A stretch of 64,000 bases of DNA from AG25 sp035517615. GTDB taxonomy: Bacteria > Gemmatimonadota > Gemmatimonadetes > Gemmatimonadales > GWC2-71-9. Location of the stretch: assembly GCA_035517615.1 (NCBI GenBank), contig DATIYM010000001.1, forward strand, positions 1 through 64,000, in the 5' to 3' direction. Both the position numbers and the translations under genes were made by a program. Shown piece by piece: positions 33,000-41,322 of this stretch. Each line of letters starts with the position of its first letter. Within the stretch, counting starts at the first letter, position 1. A model generated the notes under the pieces. It was not told the origin of the DNA and searched no databases. It worked only from the letters and a program-made list of their open reading frames with translations.

Positions 33000-34432
33000 T
33001 GGCGAGCGGCTGGGAAACCGTCATCGGCCTCGAAACGCACGTGCAGCTGCGCACCGTCTCCAAGATGTTCTGCGGCTGCTCGACGGCGTTCGGCGCGCCC
33101 CCCAATACGAACGTCTGCCCGGTGTGCCTCGGATTGCCCGGCGCCCTCCCCGCGGCCAACGAGATGGCGATCAAGCTGGCGCTGCGTGCGGCGCTGGCGC
33201 TGGGCTGCACCGTGCACGCGCACAGCGTGTTCGCGCGCAAGAATTACTTCTATCCGGACCTGCCGAAGGGATACCAGATCTCGCAGTTCGAGCAACCGCT
33301 CTCGACCGACGGTTCGGTCACGTATCTCTCGCCCGACCGCGGTCTCCTGAGCGCGACCATCGCTCGCCTGCATCTCGAGGAAGACGCCGGGAAGTCGCTC
33401 CACGATCGGTTCCCGCGGCGCACCGCCGTCGACTTGAACCGCTGCGGTGTGCCGTTGATCGAGATCGTGACCGGTCCCGATTTCCGTTCTCCCCAGGAAG
33501 CCCGTGCGTACCTGCTCACGCTCAAGCAGGTGCTCGAATACAGCGGCATCTCGGACGTGGACATGGAGAAGGGCAGCCTCCGGGTCGACGCTAACGTCTC
33601 CGTGCGGCGATTGGGTGAGACCGCACTCGGCACCAAGACCGAGGTCAAGAACATCAACTCGTTCGCGTACGTCGAGAAGGCGCTCATGGTGGAGCGCGAT
33701 CGGCAGATCGCGCTGCGGGAATCCGGCGGGACCGTGGTGCAGCAGACCATGCTGTACGATTCGAAGACGAACTCGGTGCGTGCCCAGCGCCTGAAGGAAG
33801 AGAGCCACGATTACCGCTACTTTCCGGATCCCGATCTGCCGCCCCTTATCCTCTCCCCCGAGTTCATCGCGGAGCAGCAGACCGCGCTTCCCGAGCTGCC
33901 GGCTCGGAAGCGGGAGCGGTTCGTGGCGGAATATGGATTGAGTCTCGCCGACGCCGCGGTGCTCACGGCGGAGCGGCCGGTGGCCGACTATTTCGAAGGC
34001 GTCGTGCGCGCGGGCGGCGCCGACGCCAAGTCGGCCGCCAACTGGGTGATGGGCGAAGTGCTGGGCGACGCCAAGGACCACGGTGAGCAGCTGCGGGTGA
34101 CGCCGGTCGCGCTCGCGCAGCTCATCGGCCTCGTCAAGGGCGGCACTCTCTCCCATCAGGCCGCGAAGCGCGTGTTCGCCGATCTCGCCGCCCACGGCGG
34201 CGATCCGCGGGCCATTGCCGAATCGCTGGGACTGATCCAGGTGGGCGATACCGGCGTGCTCGCCGGCTGGGTGAGCGACGTGCTGGGCACGCACGCCAAT
34301 GAAGTGAGTCGCTATCAAAAAGGCGAGACGAAGCTGCTACAGTTCTTCGTGGGTCAGGTCATGAAAGCGTCGCGCGGCAAGGCCGATCCCAAGCTCACTC
34401 AACGCCTGCTCGAGGAGAAGCTTACTCTCTAG
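32999..34432 (+). CDS. gatB: Asp-tRNA(Asn)/Glu-tRNA(Gln) amidotransferase subunit B
   Basis: GatB kinase-type domain phosphorylates the misacylated tRNA and binds its acceptor arm. IGLETHVQL, the zinc cysteines (MFCGCSTAFG and NVCPVCLGLPGALP), the YFYPDLPKGYQISQ loop and a C-terminal YqeY-like helical domain (ANWVMGEVLGDAKDH, GGDPRAIAESLGL) are all present in 477 residues. It converges on the phospholipase-like gene, and the 3' ends overlap by 11 bases without an obvious terminator. Confidence 0.97.
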   Translation: MASGWETVIGLETHVQLRTVSKMFCGCSTAFGAPPNTNVCPVCLGLPGALPAANEMAIKLALRAALALGCTVHAHSVFARKNYFYPDLPKGYQISQFEQPLSTDGSVTYLSPDRGLLSATIARLHLEEDAGKSLHDRFPRRTAVDLNRCGVPLIEIVTGPDFRSPQEARAYLLTLKQVLEYSGISDVDMEKGSLRVDANVSVRRLGETALGTKTEVKNINSFAYVEKALMVERDRQIALRESGGTVVQQTMLYDSKTNSVRAQRLKEESHDYRYFPDPDLPPLILSPEFIAEQQTALPELPARKRERFVAEYGLSLADAAVLTAERPVADYFEGVVRAGGADAKSAANWVMGEVLGDAKDHGEQLRVTPVALAQLIGLVKGGTLSHQAAKRVFADLAAHGGDPRAIAESLGLIQVGDTGVLAGWVSDVLGTHANEVSRYQKGETKLLQFFVGQVMKASRGKADPKLTQRLLEEKLTL

Positions 34433-35429
34433 GAGCCGTGTTCGGCTTCAACCCGGTCCCGTTCCGGTCTCGCCACGGCCGCTGCGCGCGCGATTCTTTC
34501 CAATAGGAGAGCGAGGCCGTCGGAAGGCCGAAGTGACCTTCCGCGGTTCGCTCCAACCGCTCGGCGTCACCCCGCGCTCCCTCGCTCAGCGCGTGCCGCC
34601 GCATGCGCTTCGCCAGCCCCAGCGCCTGCGCGCCCGCGGGATCGAGCCGTCGCGCCGCCGCGTCGCGCACACCGAGCATCTCCATGACGTACTCGAACGC
34701 CAGGGCCATGTGGCGCTCCACGTCGTCATCGGGCAGGTCCCAGCGGCTCGCTTCGCGCAGCGCCTGAAACGCCCACTGCCAGCTTTGCGTCTCGGTAAGG
34801 TGCACCATCCCGCGGAACAGGCGGCGCGACGTGCGCACGCTGAACAACGTGGGAGACAGAATGCCGTCCAGGTGGGCGTCGCTCGCGCCATGGTCCTGGA
34901 GGATCACCTCTTTTGCCGTCGAAGCGTAGGCATCGCCCAGATGGGTCTCGAACCGGCTCTCCCAATACGAGTGGCCAAGTGCGGTCGTGCTGGAGGTCAG
35001 GACCAGCTGGCGTGGAACGAAGTAGTTATGAGCGACGGTGTCGGCCGCGAGATGCGAAAGGTAGCCGAGTCCAAAGGCCCGCAGTGGATCACTCGGCGCG
35101 AGATCGAAGATCTCCTGGCCCACGTGCCAGGCATGACAGTGTCGTCCCACCGGCGCATACTTTTTCGCGAGCGACGTATCGGCCGCGATGTTGCCGTAGA
35201 GATAGTCGTACGGAAAGGCGCGGATGACGTCGGCGACGGCCGTCGGCAGTTGATGCAGGTTTGTGAGCACCGACTCGCCGAGGTAGATGTGGGTGCCGGG
35301 GGTCCACGCGTGGGCCACTCCGGGGAACAGCACCAACGCCACGAGCGCGAGCGCCGCGGCCACCACCAAGGTGCGGCGAGCCGGAATCAGCGTTTTCTTC
35401 GCCCCTTCCTGATCAGCTGTCGGCCCCAA
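34422..35429 (-). CDS. Zinc-dependent phospholipase C-like exported protein
   Basis: Matches the zinc-dependent phospholipase C/S1-P1-like fold by its histidine spacing. A signal peptide (ARRTLVVAAALALVALVLFPGVAHA) ends just before AWTPGTHIYLGE, where the N-terminal Trp and His act as zinc ligands in this family. Further His/Asp residues occur in GNIAADTSLAKKY, HCHAWHVGQEI, YLSHLAADTVAHNYFVPRQLV and a C-terminal WKES region. The length is 335 residues from ATG 35429, which overlaps the next gene by 43 bases. A later start would remove the basic n-region, so this start is kept with modest certainty. The substrate is unknown. Confidence 0.75.
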   Translation of the reverse strand: MGPTADQEGAKKTLIPARRTLVVAAALALVALVLFPGVAHAWTPGTHIYLGESVLTNLHQLPTAVADVIRAFPYDYLYGNIAADTSLAKKYAPVGRHCHAWHVGQEIFDLAPSDPLRAFGLGYLSHLAADTVAHNYFVPRQLVLTSSTTALGHSYWESRFETHLGDAYASTAKEVILQDHGASDAHLDGILSPTLFSVRTSRRLFRGMVHLTETQSWQWAFQALREASRWDLPDDDVERHMALAFEYVMEMLGVRDAAARRLDPAGAQALGLAKRMRRHALSEGARGDAERLERTAEGHFGLPTASLSYWKESRAQRPWRDRNGTGLKPNTAPRE

Positions 35430-35803
35430 TCGACCAGCAGGCCGGAGCGCCGGATTGCGCGAATCATCGCTCCCACGGCGAGCGTCCCGGTTTCGACCTC
35501 GCCCTGAACGAGCTTCACGAGCGTATTGAGCTCCGTGAGCCGCGCCTCAGCGGCGTCGGCCGCCCGCACCACTCGGGTCCGGAGGTCCCGTGACGTTGCC
35601 GCCACGCCTTCGACCTCGGTGCGAATCGTCCCCAGGATCTGACGCACGTCTTCGATGGCCGGGCCCACCATCACGCGCAAGGCGGTGATGAGCGCGCGTA
35701 AGCGCAGGAACACGCTCGCCGCCGCGGCCGCTACGGCGATCGTAGCCAGCGCGATGATTGCGAGCGACACTGCCGTCACCACCCCCACCCACGTCGGTAT
35801 CAC
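35387..35803 (-). CDS. Single-TM coiled-coil protein (DUF948-like)
   Basis: This 138-residue protein has one N-terminal membrane helix (VGVVTAVSLAIIALATIAVAAAAASVFL). A long amphipathic stretch follows (RLRALITALRVMVGPAIEDVRQILGTIRTEVEGVAATSRDLRTRVVRAADAAEARL), then a basic C-terminus (WGRQLIRKGRRKR). The look is that of DUF948/YtxH-type general stress membrane proteins, but I cannot confirm the family. It lies between two membrane or exported genes on the same strand. Confidence 0.65.
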   Translation of the reverse strand: MIPTWVGVVTAVSLAIIALATIAVAAAAASVFLRLRALITALRVMVGPAIEDVRQILGTIRTEVEGVAATSRDLRTRVVRAADAAEARLTELNTLVKLVQGEVETGTLAVGAMIRAIRRSGLLVDWGRQLIRKGRRKR

Positions 35804-35824
35804 CGCGCCCGTCCCAATGAGGAG

Positions 35825-36970
35825 CTAGCACCTAAGCTCTGTCGTCACGGCATCCGGTGTCAACCGAGCGGAGGGGGGATGCACGTGCTCGAGCCATGGC
35901 GCGGCTGCCATGCTCGCCACGAGCAGCACGATGATGGTCGTGACCACGCCTCCCGCCAGACCGAGGGCGGGATCACTACTGAGCATGAAGTTCAGCCCGA
36001 GAACCGGCCCCAGCGCGTCGGGCGTGTACCGCGCGGGGGGCCGCGTGTCGAAGCGCCGGCCGGCCAACCAGACGGCAGCGCGCAACACGGCCAGCGCCAC
36101 GGCCGCGGGAATAATCCACCACCGCGGCACGCTCGCGAACACGCCGAGCAGGACCCACACGAGCCCGTGCAACCCCGGCACAGGGCGGGTCACGATCGCG
36201 CGCAAGCCGGAACGGCCCGCTCGATCGAGCTGCCATGCGGCGACCGCGGCTGCGCCCGCGCAGAGAAGGAAAGGAGAAAAGCCCGTCGCCACGCCGACAC
36301 CGGCCGCGAGGCTCGTGAACGCGAGTATCCCGAGCGCGAATTCCGCATCGTTCCGGGCGCGCGCCGACACGACGGCCGTACAGAGACCCACCATGCCCAT
36401 CGCGACCCCATTGAGCCCGAGCCAGACCACCAGGCCCTTCAATCCGGAAAAGTGAGCCAGCGGCCGCGTCAGCATGAAGGCCATGAGGGCACAGAGCAGC
36501 GCGATACTCAGTTGCACGCCCGCCGTTCGGTAGCGCGGCTGCCGCGTGGTGACCGCGGCGATCGTCCCCAACGCGAGTGCCACCGGACCGGCCGGGTGCC
36601 ACGCGGCGAGCTGAGGATTGCGGCCGGCCGCGAGCCACGCCGCGACCGACACCGCCGCGATCGTGCCTGCGGTCACTGCGGCCACCCGGCGCCAGCTCGA
36701 ATCCCGCACGCGAATGAGCAGGCGTGGGGTGAATCGCGCTCCTTCGCTCGCGCCGACCCAGCCGACGACCAATCCGGTGAGCGGCGTCAGAGCTCTGAGC
36801 AGGCCCGAATCGAGAATTCCCGCGATGGGCCCGAGCAACACGCCCATGAATACGAGCGCCAGGGCATTGAACGCGGCCTGGGGAACGGAGCCAGGAAGCA
36901 CGGGCCGGGGAAGCCGGGTGGCCAGTACCCCGGCAACCGCGAGCAGCGCGAGCGCGATGGCGGGATGCAC
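35825..36970 (-). CDS. Polytopic membrane protein resembling a CPA-type cation/proton antiporter
   Basis: This 381-residue protein has about 11-12 hydrophobic segments. FNALALVFMGVLLGPIAGILDSGLLRALTPLTGLVVGWVGASEGARF resembles the core of NhaP/Kef-type exchangers (helix, LGP, then a conserved helix). The acidic residue pairs that carry ions in that family are not clear, so the transport claim is tentative. It may instead be a degenerate or regulatory member. The region between it and murA holds the murA promoter. Confidence 0.6.
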   Translation of the reverse strand: MHPAIALALLAVAGVLATRLPRPVLPGSVPQAAFNALALVFMGVLLGPIAGILDSGLLRALTPLTGLVVGWVGASEGARFTPRLLIRVRDSSWRRVAAVTAGTIAAVSVAAWLAAGRNPQLAAWHPAGPVALALGTIAAVTTRQPRYRTAGVQLSIALLCALMAFMLTRPLAHFSGLKGLVVWLGLNGVAMGMVGLCTAVVSARARNDAEFALGILAFTSLAAGVGVATGFSPFLLCAGAAAVAAWQLDRAGRSGLRAIVTRPVPGLHGLVWVLLGVFASVPRWWIIPAAVALAVLRAAVWLAGRRFDTRPPARYTPDALGPVLGLNFMLSSDPALGLAGGVVTTIIVLLVASMAAAPWLEHVHPPSARLTPDAVTTELRC

Positions 36971-36991
36971 GGATCAAAGTGTCGCGAGCGC

Positions 36992-37021
36992 TTGACGCGA
37001 GCGCAAGCCGCGCCCTAGCTT
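36992..37021 (+). promoter_or_regulatory. murA promoter
   Basis: TTGACG (36992-36997), an 18-base spacer and TAGCTT (37016-37021). The murA ATG is eight bases further on with no purine-rich RBS, so the message is probably leaderless. Confidence 0.7.
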
Positions 37022-37029
37022 GGCCGACC

Positions 37030-38346
37030 ATGGCTGCGATGTTTTGTGTTTCGGGCGGCCGCCCCTTGAAGGGGACCGTCCGTCCTGCGGGCAACAAGAA
37101 CGCCGCGCTTCCGATTCTCGCGGCGACGTTGCTCGCTCCGGGTCCCTGCCGCATCGACAACGTTCCCCGGATTCGTGACGTCGAGATCATGCTCGCGCTG
37201 CTCGAGCGCCTGGGCGCGCGGGTCGAGTGGACCGGCGCGAACACGGTCGATATCGATACGGCCCGGGCGGAGCCGCGTGAGCTCGATCCCGCGCTCTGCG
37301 CCCGGGTGCGCGCATCGATTCTCCTCGCGGGACCCATGCTCGCGCGGTTCGGCCGGGTGAGTTTGCCGCCGCCCGGTGGCGACGTCATCGGCCGACGCCG
37401 GGTCGATACGCACTTTCTCGCCCTCGAGCAGCTCGGCGCGGAAATCACGGTGGGCGACCACTATCGCGTGGAGGGCAGGAAGCTCGTCGGGCGTGACATC
37501 TTCCTCGACGAGCCGAGCGTAACGGCGACCGAAAACGCGCTCATGGCCGCCGCGCGGGCGCAGGGCACCACGGTGCTGCGCAACGCGGCCAGTGAGCCCC
37601 ATGTCCAGGATCTCGCGCGCTACCTCGTCGCCTGCGGCGGCAACATCACCGGCATCGGGACCAACGTGCTCACGATTGAAGGCGTCCCGAATCTCGAGCC
37701 GGCACCGTTCACGATTGGGCCAGATCACATCGAAGTCGGCTCCTTCATCGGACTCGCGGCCGTGACGAACGGCGAGATCACGATCGATGGCGTGCGCGGT
37801 GACGATCTGCGGGCGACGTTGTTCGGCTTCGAGCGGCTCGGCGTGCGCCCGCGACTCGACAGCACGAAGCTCGTGGTGGACGCGGATCAGGAACGGCGGG
37901 TCCGCTCCGATCTCGGTGGGCATGTTCCCAAGCTCGAGGACGGACCCTGGCCCGCGTTCCCAGCGGATCTCATGTCCATCGCGATTGTGGCCGCGACGCA
38001 GTGCGACGGCTTGCTGCTGATCTTCGAGAAGCTGTTCGAGTCGCGGCTGTTTTTTGTCGACAAGCTGATCGGGATGGGCGCTCGCATCGTCTTGTGCGAC
38101 CCGCATCGCGCCGTGATCGCGGGACCCGCGAAGCTCAAGGGAGGAGTGGTGGAGAGTCCCGACATTCGCGCCGGCATGGCCATGCTCCTCGCGGCGCTCG
38201 CGGCACACGGCGACTCGGTGATCCACAACATCGGACAAATTGAACGCGGCTACGAGCGCATCGACGAGCGGCTTCGCTCGCTCGGAGCGCAGATCGAGCG
38301 GATCGACGACGGCCGCGAGCCAGTCCGGCGCACGAGCGATCAGTGA
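37030..38346 (+). CDS. murA: UDP-N-acetylglucosamine 1-carboxyvinyltransferase MurA (Asp-type)
   Basis: MurA transfers enolpyruvate from PEP to UDP-GlcNAc, the first committed step of peptidoglycan synthesis. PAGNKNAALPILAATLL, the RVDTHFLALEQLGAEI segment, DEPSVTATENALMAAA, and the C-terminal HAVIAGPAKLKGG/DIRAGMA region are present in 438 residues. The active-site loop reads PPGGDVIGRRRVD: Asp118 takes the place of the Cys that fosfomycin alkylates. This variant is known from Mycobacterium and Chlamydia and is intrinsically fosfomycin-resistant. ATG 37030 is chosen on homology and on the promoter position. The stop overlaps the pgeF GTG. Confidence 0.97.
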   Translation: MAAMFCVSGGRPLKGTVRPAGNKNAALPILAATLLAPGPCRIDNVPRIRDVEIMLALLERLGARVEWTGANTVDIDTARAEPRELDPALCARVRASILLAGPMLARFGRVSLPPPGGDVIGRRRVDTHFLALEQLGAEITVGDHYRVEGRKLVGRDIFLDEPSVTATENALMAAARAQGTTVLRNAASEPHVQDLARYLVACGGNITGIGTNVLTIEGVPNLEPAPFTIGPDHIEVGSFIGLAAVTNGEITIDGVRGDDLRATLFGFERLGVRPRLDSTKLVVDADQERRVRSDLGGHVPKLEDGPWPAFPADLMSIAIVAATQCDGLLLIFEKLFESRLFFVDKLIGMGARIVLCDPHRAVIAGPAKLKGGVVESPDIRAGMAMLLAALAAHGDSVIHNIGQIERGYERIDERLRSLGAQIERIDDGREPVRRTSDQ

Positions 38347-39104
38347 CGCTCGGCGTCGCGTCACCTCTGCTACGCGAGGCGCCGGGAAGCGATGATTCCG
38401 TGCCGCGGCTCGAGCTCACCGAGTGGCGCGAGCGCTTCGGCGTGATCGCCGGGATCACCACCCGTGAGCAGGGCTTCGATCTGGGACTGTGGGGCGAGGG
38501 TACCGCGGGCGACGCTCTGGCCCGATGGCGGGCGTTTCGGCTTGCGTTCCAACCATCGTTCCGGGTGTCGCTCACGAGCCATCAGGTGCACGGAACCGAC
38601 GTCCGCTGGCACGACGACGCGGAAGGGCGGGGATGGACGCTGCAGGAGAACGTGGATGGTCACGCGACACCGGCCGCGGGAATCCTGCTGAGCGTCACGG
38701 TAGCCGATTGCGTGCCGGTGTACCTCGTCGCCCCGGAGCACGGCGTCGTCGCGCTGCTGCACGCGGGCTGGCGCGGAGTGGCTGGCGGTATTCTTCGGTC
38801 TGGTGTGGCGTTGTTGGAGCGGCAGCGGCGCGTGCGCCCCCACGACCTGGTAATGCATTGCGGGGTGTCGATCTGCGGCAGGTGTTACGAGGTGGGACAG
38901 GACGTGGCGCTCCGGTTTGGGGAGTCGGCGCGCACGGTCGACCTCCGCGCGATTCTCGCGGGCCAGGCGGCCGAGCTCGGGATTCGGGACGTCACCATCT
39001 CTCCGTGGTGCAGTGCGCACGATCGCGACCGGTTTTTTTCGCATCGCGCGTCGGGCGGGAGGGACGGGCGAATGGCCGCGTACATCGGCCGTCCCGTCGC
39101 TTGA
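38343..39104 (+). CDS. pgeF: Peptidoglycan editing factor PgeF / YfiH-type (laccase domain) protein
   Basis: This member of the Cu-oxidase_4/YfiH family has 253 residues. Metal-site motifs are TSHQVHGTDVRW, TVADCVPVYLV, LLHAGWRGVAGGIL and a C-terminal HDRDRFFSHRASGGRDGRMAAYI. The Escherichia homologue (PgeF) removes L-Ser-containing errors from peptidoglycan precursors; other members act on purine nucleosides or phenols. The murA neighbour favours the cell-wall role. It starts GTG in a GTGA overlap, and its stop overlaps the next promoter's -35. Confidence 0.88.
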   Translation: MTLGVASPLLREAPGSDDSVPRLELTEWRERFGVIAGITTREQGFDLGLWGEGTAGDALARWRAFRLAFQPSFRVSLTSHQVHGTDVRWHDDAEGRGWTLQENVDGHATPAAGILLSVTVADCVPVYLVAPEHGVVALLHAGWRGVAGGILRSGVALLERQRRVRPHDLVMHCGVSICGRCYEVGQDVALRFGESARTVDLRAILAGQAAELGIRDVTISPWCSAHDRDRFFSHRASGGRDGRMAAYIGRPVA

Positions 39105-39128
39105 CACTGTCCTGAGGCCGGGTAGATT
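39101..39128 (+). promoter_or_regulatory. Promoter of the rimP-nusA-infB operon
   Basis: TTGACA (39101-39106), a 16-base spacer and TAGATT (39123-39128). Initiation about seven bases later would give a leader of roughly 35 bases, almost all of it the hairpin and U-tract at 39140-39169. Confidence 0.8.
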
Positions 39129-39139
39129 CCAGCTTCGAA

Positions 39140-39169
39140 GCGGGCGAAGTCTGGCCCGCGATTTTTTTT
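39140..39169 (+). terminator. Terminator-like hairpin in the rimP leader (candidate attenuator)
   Basis: The stem GCGGGC/GCCCGC (39140-39145 and 39154-39159) has an 8-base loop and is followed by GA and eight Ts that end at the rimP ATG (39170). It has the form of an intrinsic terminator placed within the leader of its own operon. No Shine-Dalgarno sequence exists before the ATG, since the Ts take its place. Regulation by NusA is inferred from the operon content. Confidence 0.7.
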
Positions 39170-39634
39170 ATGCTCTCCGACAGTCTCATCGAGACGTTCC
39201 GAGCCAAACTCGGCGAAGCCGGTCTGGAATTGGCCGACCTTCGCATCGGCGGCACGCCCAATCGGCCGCTCGTTCAAGTGCGCATCGAGTGGCCTGACAG
39301 CGATCCGCCGCGCGGCGTGAGCGTGGCAGATTGTGCTCATGCGAGCCGGCTGCTCGAGTCATGGCTCGACGCCTCGGGTCCGCTGGGCCGGCACTACGTG
39401 CTCGAGGTCTCGAGCCCGGGGCTCGACCGCCCGCTGCGCTGGCCGGGGCAGTGGCAGCGGTTCGTGGGCCGTGAGGTGAAGGCGACGGTGAGCGGCATGG
39501 GGCGCGTGCGCGCCCGCATTGTCGCCGTACCGGACGCGGAGACGGTCGTTTTGGAGCCGTCCGGCGCCGGGCAGGCAGCGAAGACGGTCCGATTTGCGGA
39601 CGTCCGCGACGCCCGCCTGGCCGTGGACTGGTAA
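39170..39634 (+). CDS. rimP: Ribosome maturation factor RimP
   Basis: RimP binds S12 and helps assemble the 30S subunit. The 154-residue protein has an N-terminal alpha/beta domain (IETFRAKLGEAGLELADLRIGGTPNRPLVQVRIEW) with a SVADCAHASRLLESWLD helix. The hallmark YVLEVSSPGLDRPLRWPGQWQRFVGREVKAT leads into an SH3-like C-terminal domain. It heads the conserved rimP-nusA-infB order. ATG 39170 follows a U-tract with no RBS, which is unusual for a high-expression gene. Confidence 0.95.
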   Translation: MLSDSLIETFRAKLGEAGLELADLRIGGTPNRPLVQVRIEWPDSDPPRGVSVADCAHASRLLESWLDASGPLGRHYVLEVSSPGLDRPLRWPGQWQRFVGREVKATVSGMGRVRARIVAVPDAETVVLEPSGAGQAAKTVRFADVRDARLAVDW

Positions 39635-39656
39635 CGACGCACAAGAGGAATCCTGG

Positions 39657-41000
39657 ATGACGCAAACACCGGATGTGGTCTCCGCCTTTCGCGAGCTGAC
39701 CAACACGAAGCAGCTCGATCGCGGAGAATTGCTGGACCTGCTCAAGGACGGGTTGCACGCGGCGTTGGTGAAACGCTACGGACCGAACGTCCGGGCCGAG
39801 ATCGGGATCGACGAGCTCAAAGGCACGATCCGGATTATCGTGCTGCGCACCGTGGTGGAAGCGGTCGAAGACCCGGGCAGCCAGGTGTCGGTGGAAGAGG
39901 CGCGATTCGAGGATCCGGATTTCCAGGTCGGCGACGTGCTCGAGGAAGAAGTGCCGTTCGATGCGTTCGGCCGGACCGCCGTGCAGGCGGCCAAGCAGCG
40001 GATCATCCAGCGGGTACGCGAAGGCGAGCGCAGCCGTATTCGCGAGGAGTTCTCGAGCAAGGTCGGCGATCTGCTGCCGGGCGAAGTTCAGCAGATCGAG
40101 CGCGGCAAGATCGTGGTGATGCTCGCCAAATTCCGCGAAGCCGAGGCGATCATTCCCTACCGCGAGCAGAATCACCGCGAGCACTTCCATCAGGGCGACA
40201 CGATTCGTGCGGTCTTGAAGCGCATCGAGGAAACCCCCAAGGGGCCGCGCCTCATCCTCTCGCGCGCCGATCCGCTGTTCGTCAAGGCGCTGTTCCGCCT
40301 CGAGGTGCCCGAGATTCAGCAGGGCGTGGTCGAGATCCGCGCGACGGCGCGCGAGGCGGGGAGCCGCACCAAGATCGCGGTTTCTTCGCGTGATGATTCC
40401 ATCGATCCCGTAGGCGCCTGCGTGGGCCTGAAGGGATCCCGCGTCCAGGCCGTGGTGAACGAACTGGGCGGCGAGCGCATCGACATCGTTCCCTGGTCCC
40501 CGGACCCGGAGCGCTTCGCCAAGCTGGCGCTCGCGCCGGCGCGTGTGGCGCGGGTCTTCTCCGACCCGGACTCGAAGACGATTCAAGCCATCGTCGACGA
40601 GGACCAGCTCTCGCTCGCCATCGGTCGGAACGGCCAGAACGTACGGCTCGCGTCGGAGCTGACCGGCTGGAAAATCGATCTCTACTCGAGCCGCGAGTGG
40701 CTCGAGCGCGGCGGTGAGGGCCCGCTGTTCGCGCCGCTGCCGCCTGAGGAGGAGCAGGTCACGAAGGTCGCGCTCAGTGAGATGCAGGGGTTGTCCCCCG
40801 AGCTCGTCACCGTCCTCGAGCGGGCCGGCAGGAAGACGCTGCAGGATGTGATCGATCTCGAGCGTGATGATGTCGAGCGCATGGCGGGCATGACTCCAGA
40901 GCTCGCCGACAAGCTGATCGCGTTTCTGAACGAGCTCACGGAAGAGGGCGGAGAAGAGGAGAGTGCTCCAGCGCCCGCCCCGACGAAGAACGGGAGCTAG
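39657..41000 (+). CDS. nusA: Transcription termination/antitermination factor NusA
   Basis: NusA binds RNA polymerase and nascent RNA, and modulates pausing and hairpin termination. Domains in order are the N-terminal RNAP-binding domain (FRELTNTKQLDRGELLDLLKDGLHAALVKRYG), S1 (GDLLPGEVQQIERGKIVVML), KH1 and KH2 (GSRTKIAVSSRDDSIDPVGACVGLKGSRVQAVVNELGGERIDIVPW; LAIGRNGQNVRLASELTGWKID), and one C-terminal helix-hairpin-helix region with an acidic, Pro/Ala tail. The 447 residues start at ATG 39657, where AGAGGA lies eight bases upstream. Confidence 0.97.
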   Translation: MTQTPDVVSAFRELTNTKQLDRGELLDLLKDGLHAALVKRYGPNVRAEIGIDELKGTIRIIVLRTVVEAVEDPGSQVSVEEARFEDPDFQVGDVLEEEVPFDAFGRTAVQAAKQRIIQRVREGERSRIREEFSSKVGDLLPGEVQQIERGKIVVMLAKFREAEAIIPYREQNHREHFHQGDTIRAVLKRIEETPKGPRLILSRADPLFVKALFRLEVPEIQQGVVEIRATAREAGSRTKIAVSSRDDSIDPVGACVGLKGSRVQAVVNELGGERIDIVPWSPDPERFAKLALAPARVARVFSDPDSKTIQAIVDEDQLSLAIGRNGQNVRLASELTGWKIDLYSSREWLERGGEGPLFAPLPPEEEQVTKVALSEMQGLSPELVTVLERAGRKTLQDVIDLERDDVERMAGMTPELADKLIAFLNELTEEGGEEESAPAPAPTKNGS

Positions 41001-41010
41001 GGTCACGGCG

Positions 41011-41322
41011 TTGACGGATCGGATGATCCGCCTGCTTGGATTGGGCATGCGCGCGGGTCAAGTGGTGGTTGGCGTCGCGGGAGTGCGTGCGCGCCTGCAG
41101 CAAGGCGCGGTTCAGTGCGTGGTGCTCGCGGCCAACGCGAGTGATCGCACGCTCGAGAAGGTCGAGCGGCTGGCGCGGGCCCGTGGCGTGCCCGTGCTGC
41201 GGGGACCAGACGCTCGGGAGCTCGGCCAGCGTCTAGGACGCGATGCCGAGGTCCAGGCCGTGGGCGTGGAAGACAATGCACTCGCAAGAGGCGTAGTGGA
41301 GTCTATTGGAGGAGCGCAGTGA
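41011..41322 (+). CDS. L7Ae/L30e-family RNA-binding protein (YlxQ-like)
   Basis: This 103-residue protein of the L7Ae fold has LLGLGMRAGQVVVGVAGVRARLQQGAVQCVVLAANASDRTLEKVERLARARGVPVLRG, the usual kink-turn binding surface. Its place between nusA and infB is that of ylxQ. In many genomes ylxR lies before it, but here there is no room and it is absent. Start TTG 41011 is preferred; ATG 41023 is an in-frame alternative. The stop overlaps the infB GTG. Confidence 0.85.
   Translation: MTDRMIRLLGLGMRAGQVVVGVAGVRARLQQGAVQCVVLAANASDRTLEKVERLARARGVPVLRGPDARELGQRLGRDAEVQAVGVEDNALARGVVESIGGAQ

Noticed and set aside
32669..34318. 549-residue antisense frame over gatA-gatB
   Set aside because: Shadow of two complete amidotransferase genes.
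36979..37029. Longer murA start at 36979
   Set aside because: Would place the start upstream of and across the promoter; homology begins at MAAMFCVSGGRPLKG from 37030.
39186..41048. 620-residue open frame antisense to rimP-nusA
   Set aside because: Shadow of nusA; no domain, no RBS, and it spans two clear sense genes.
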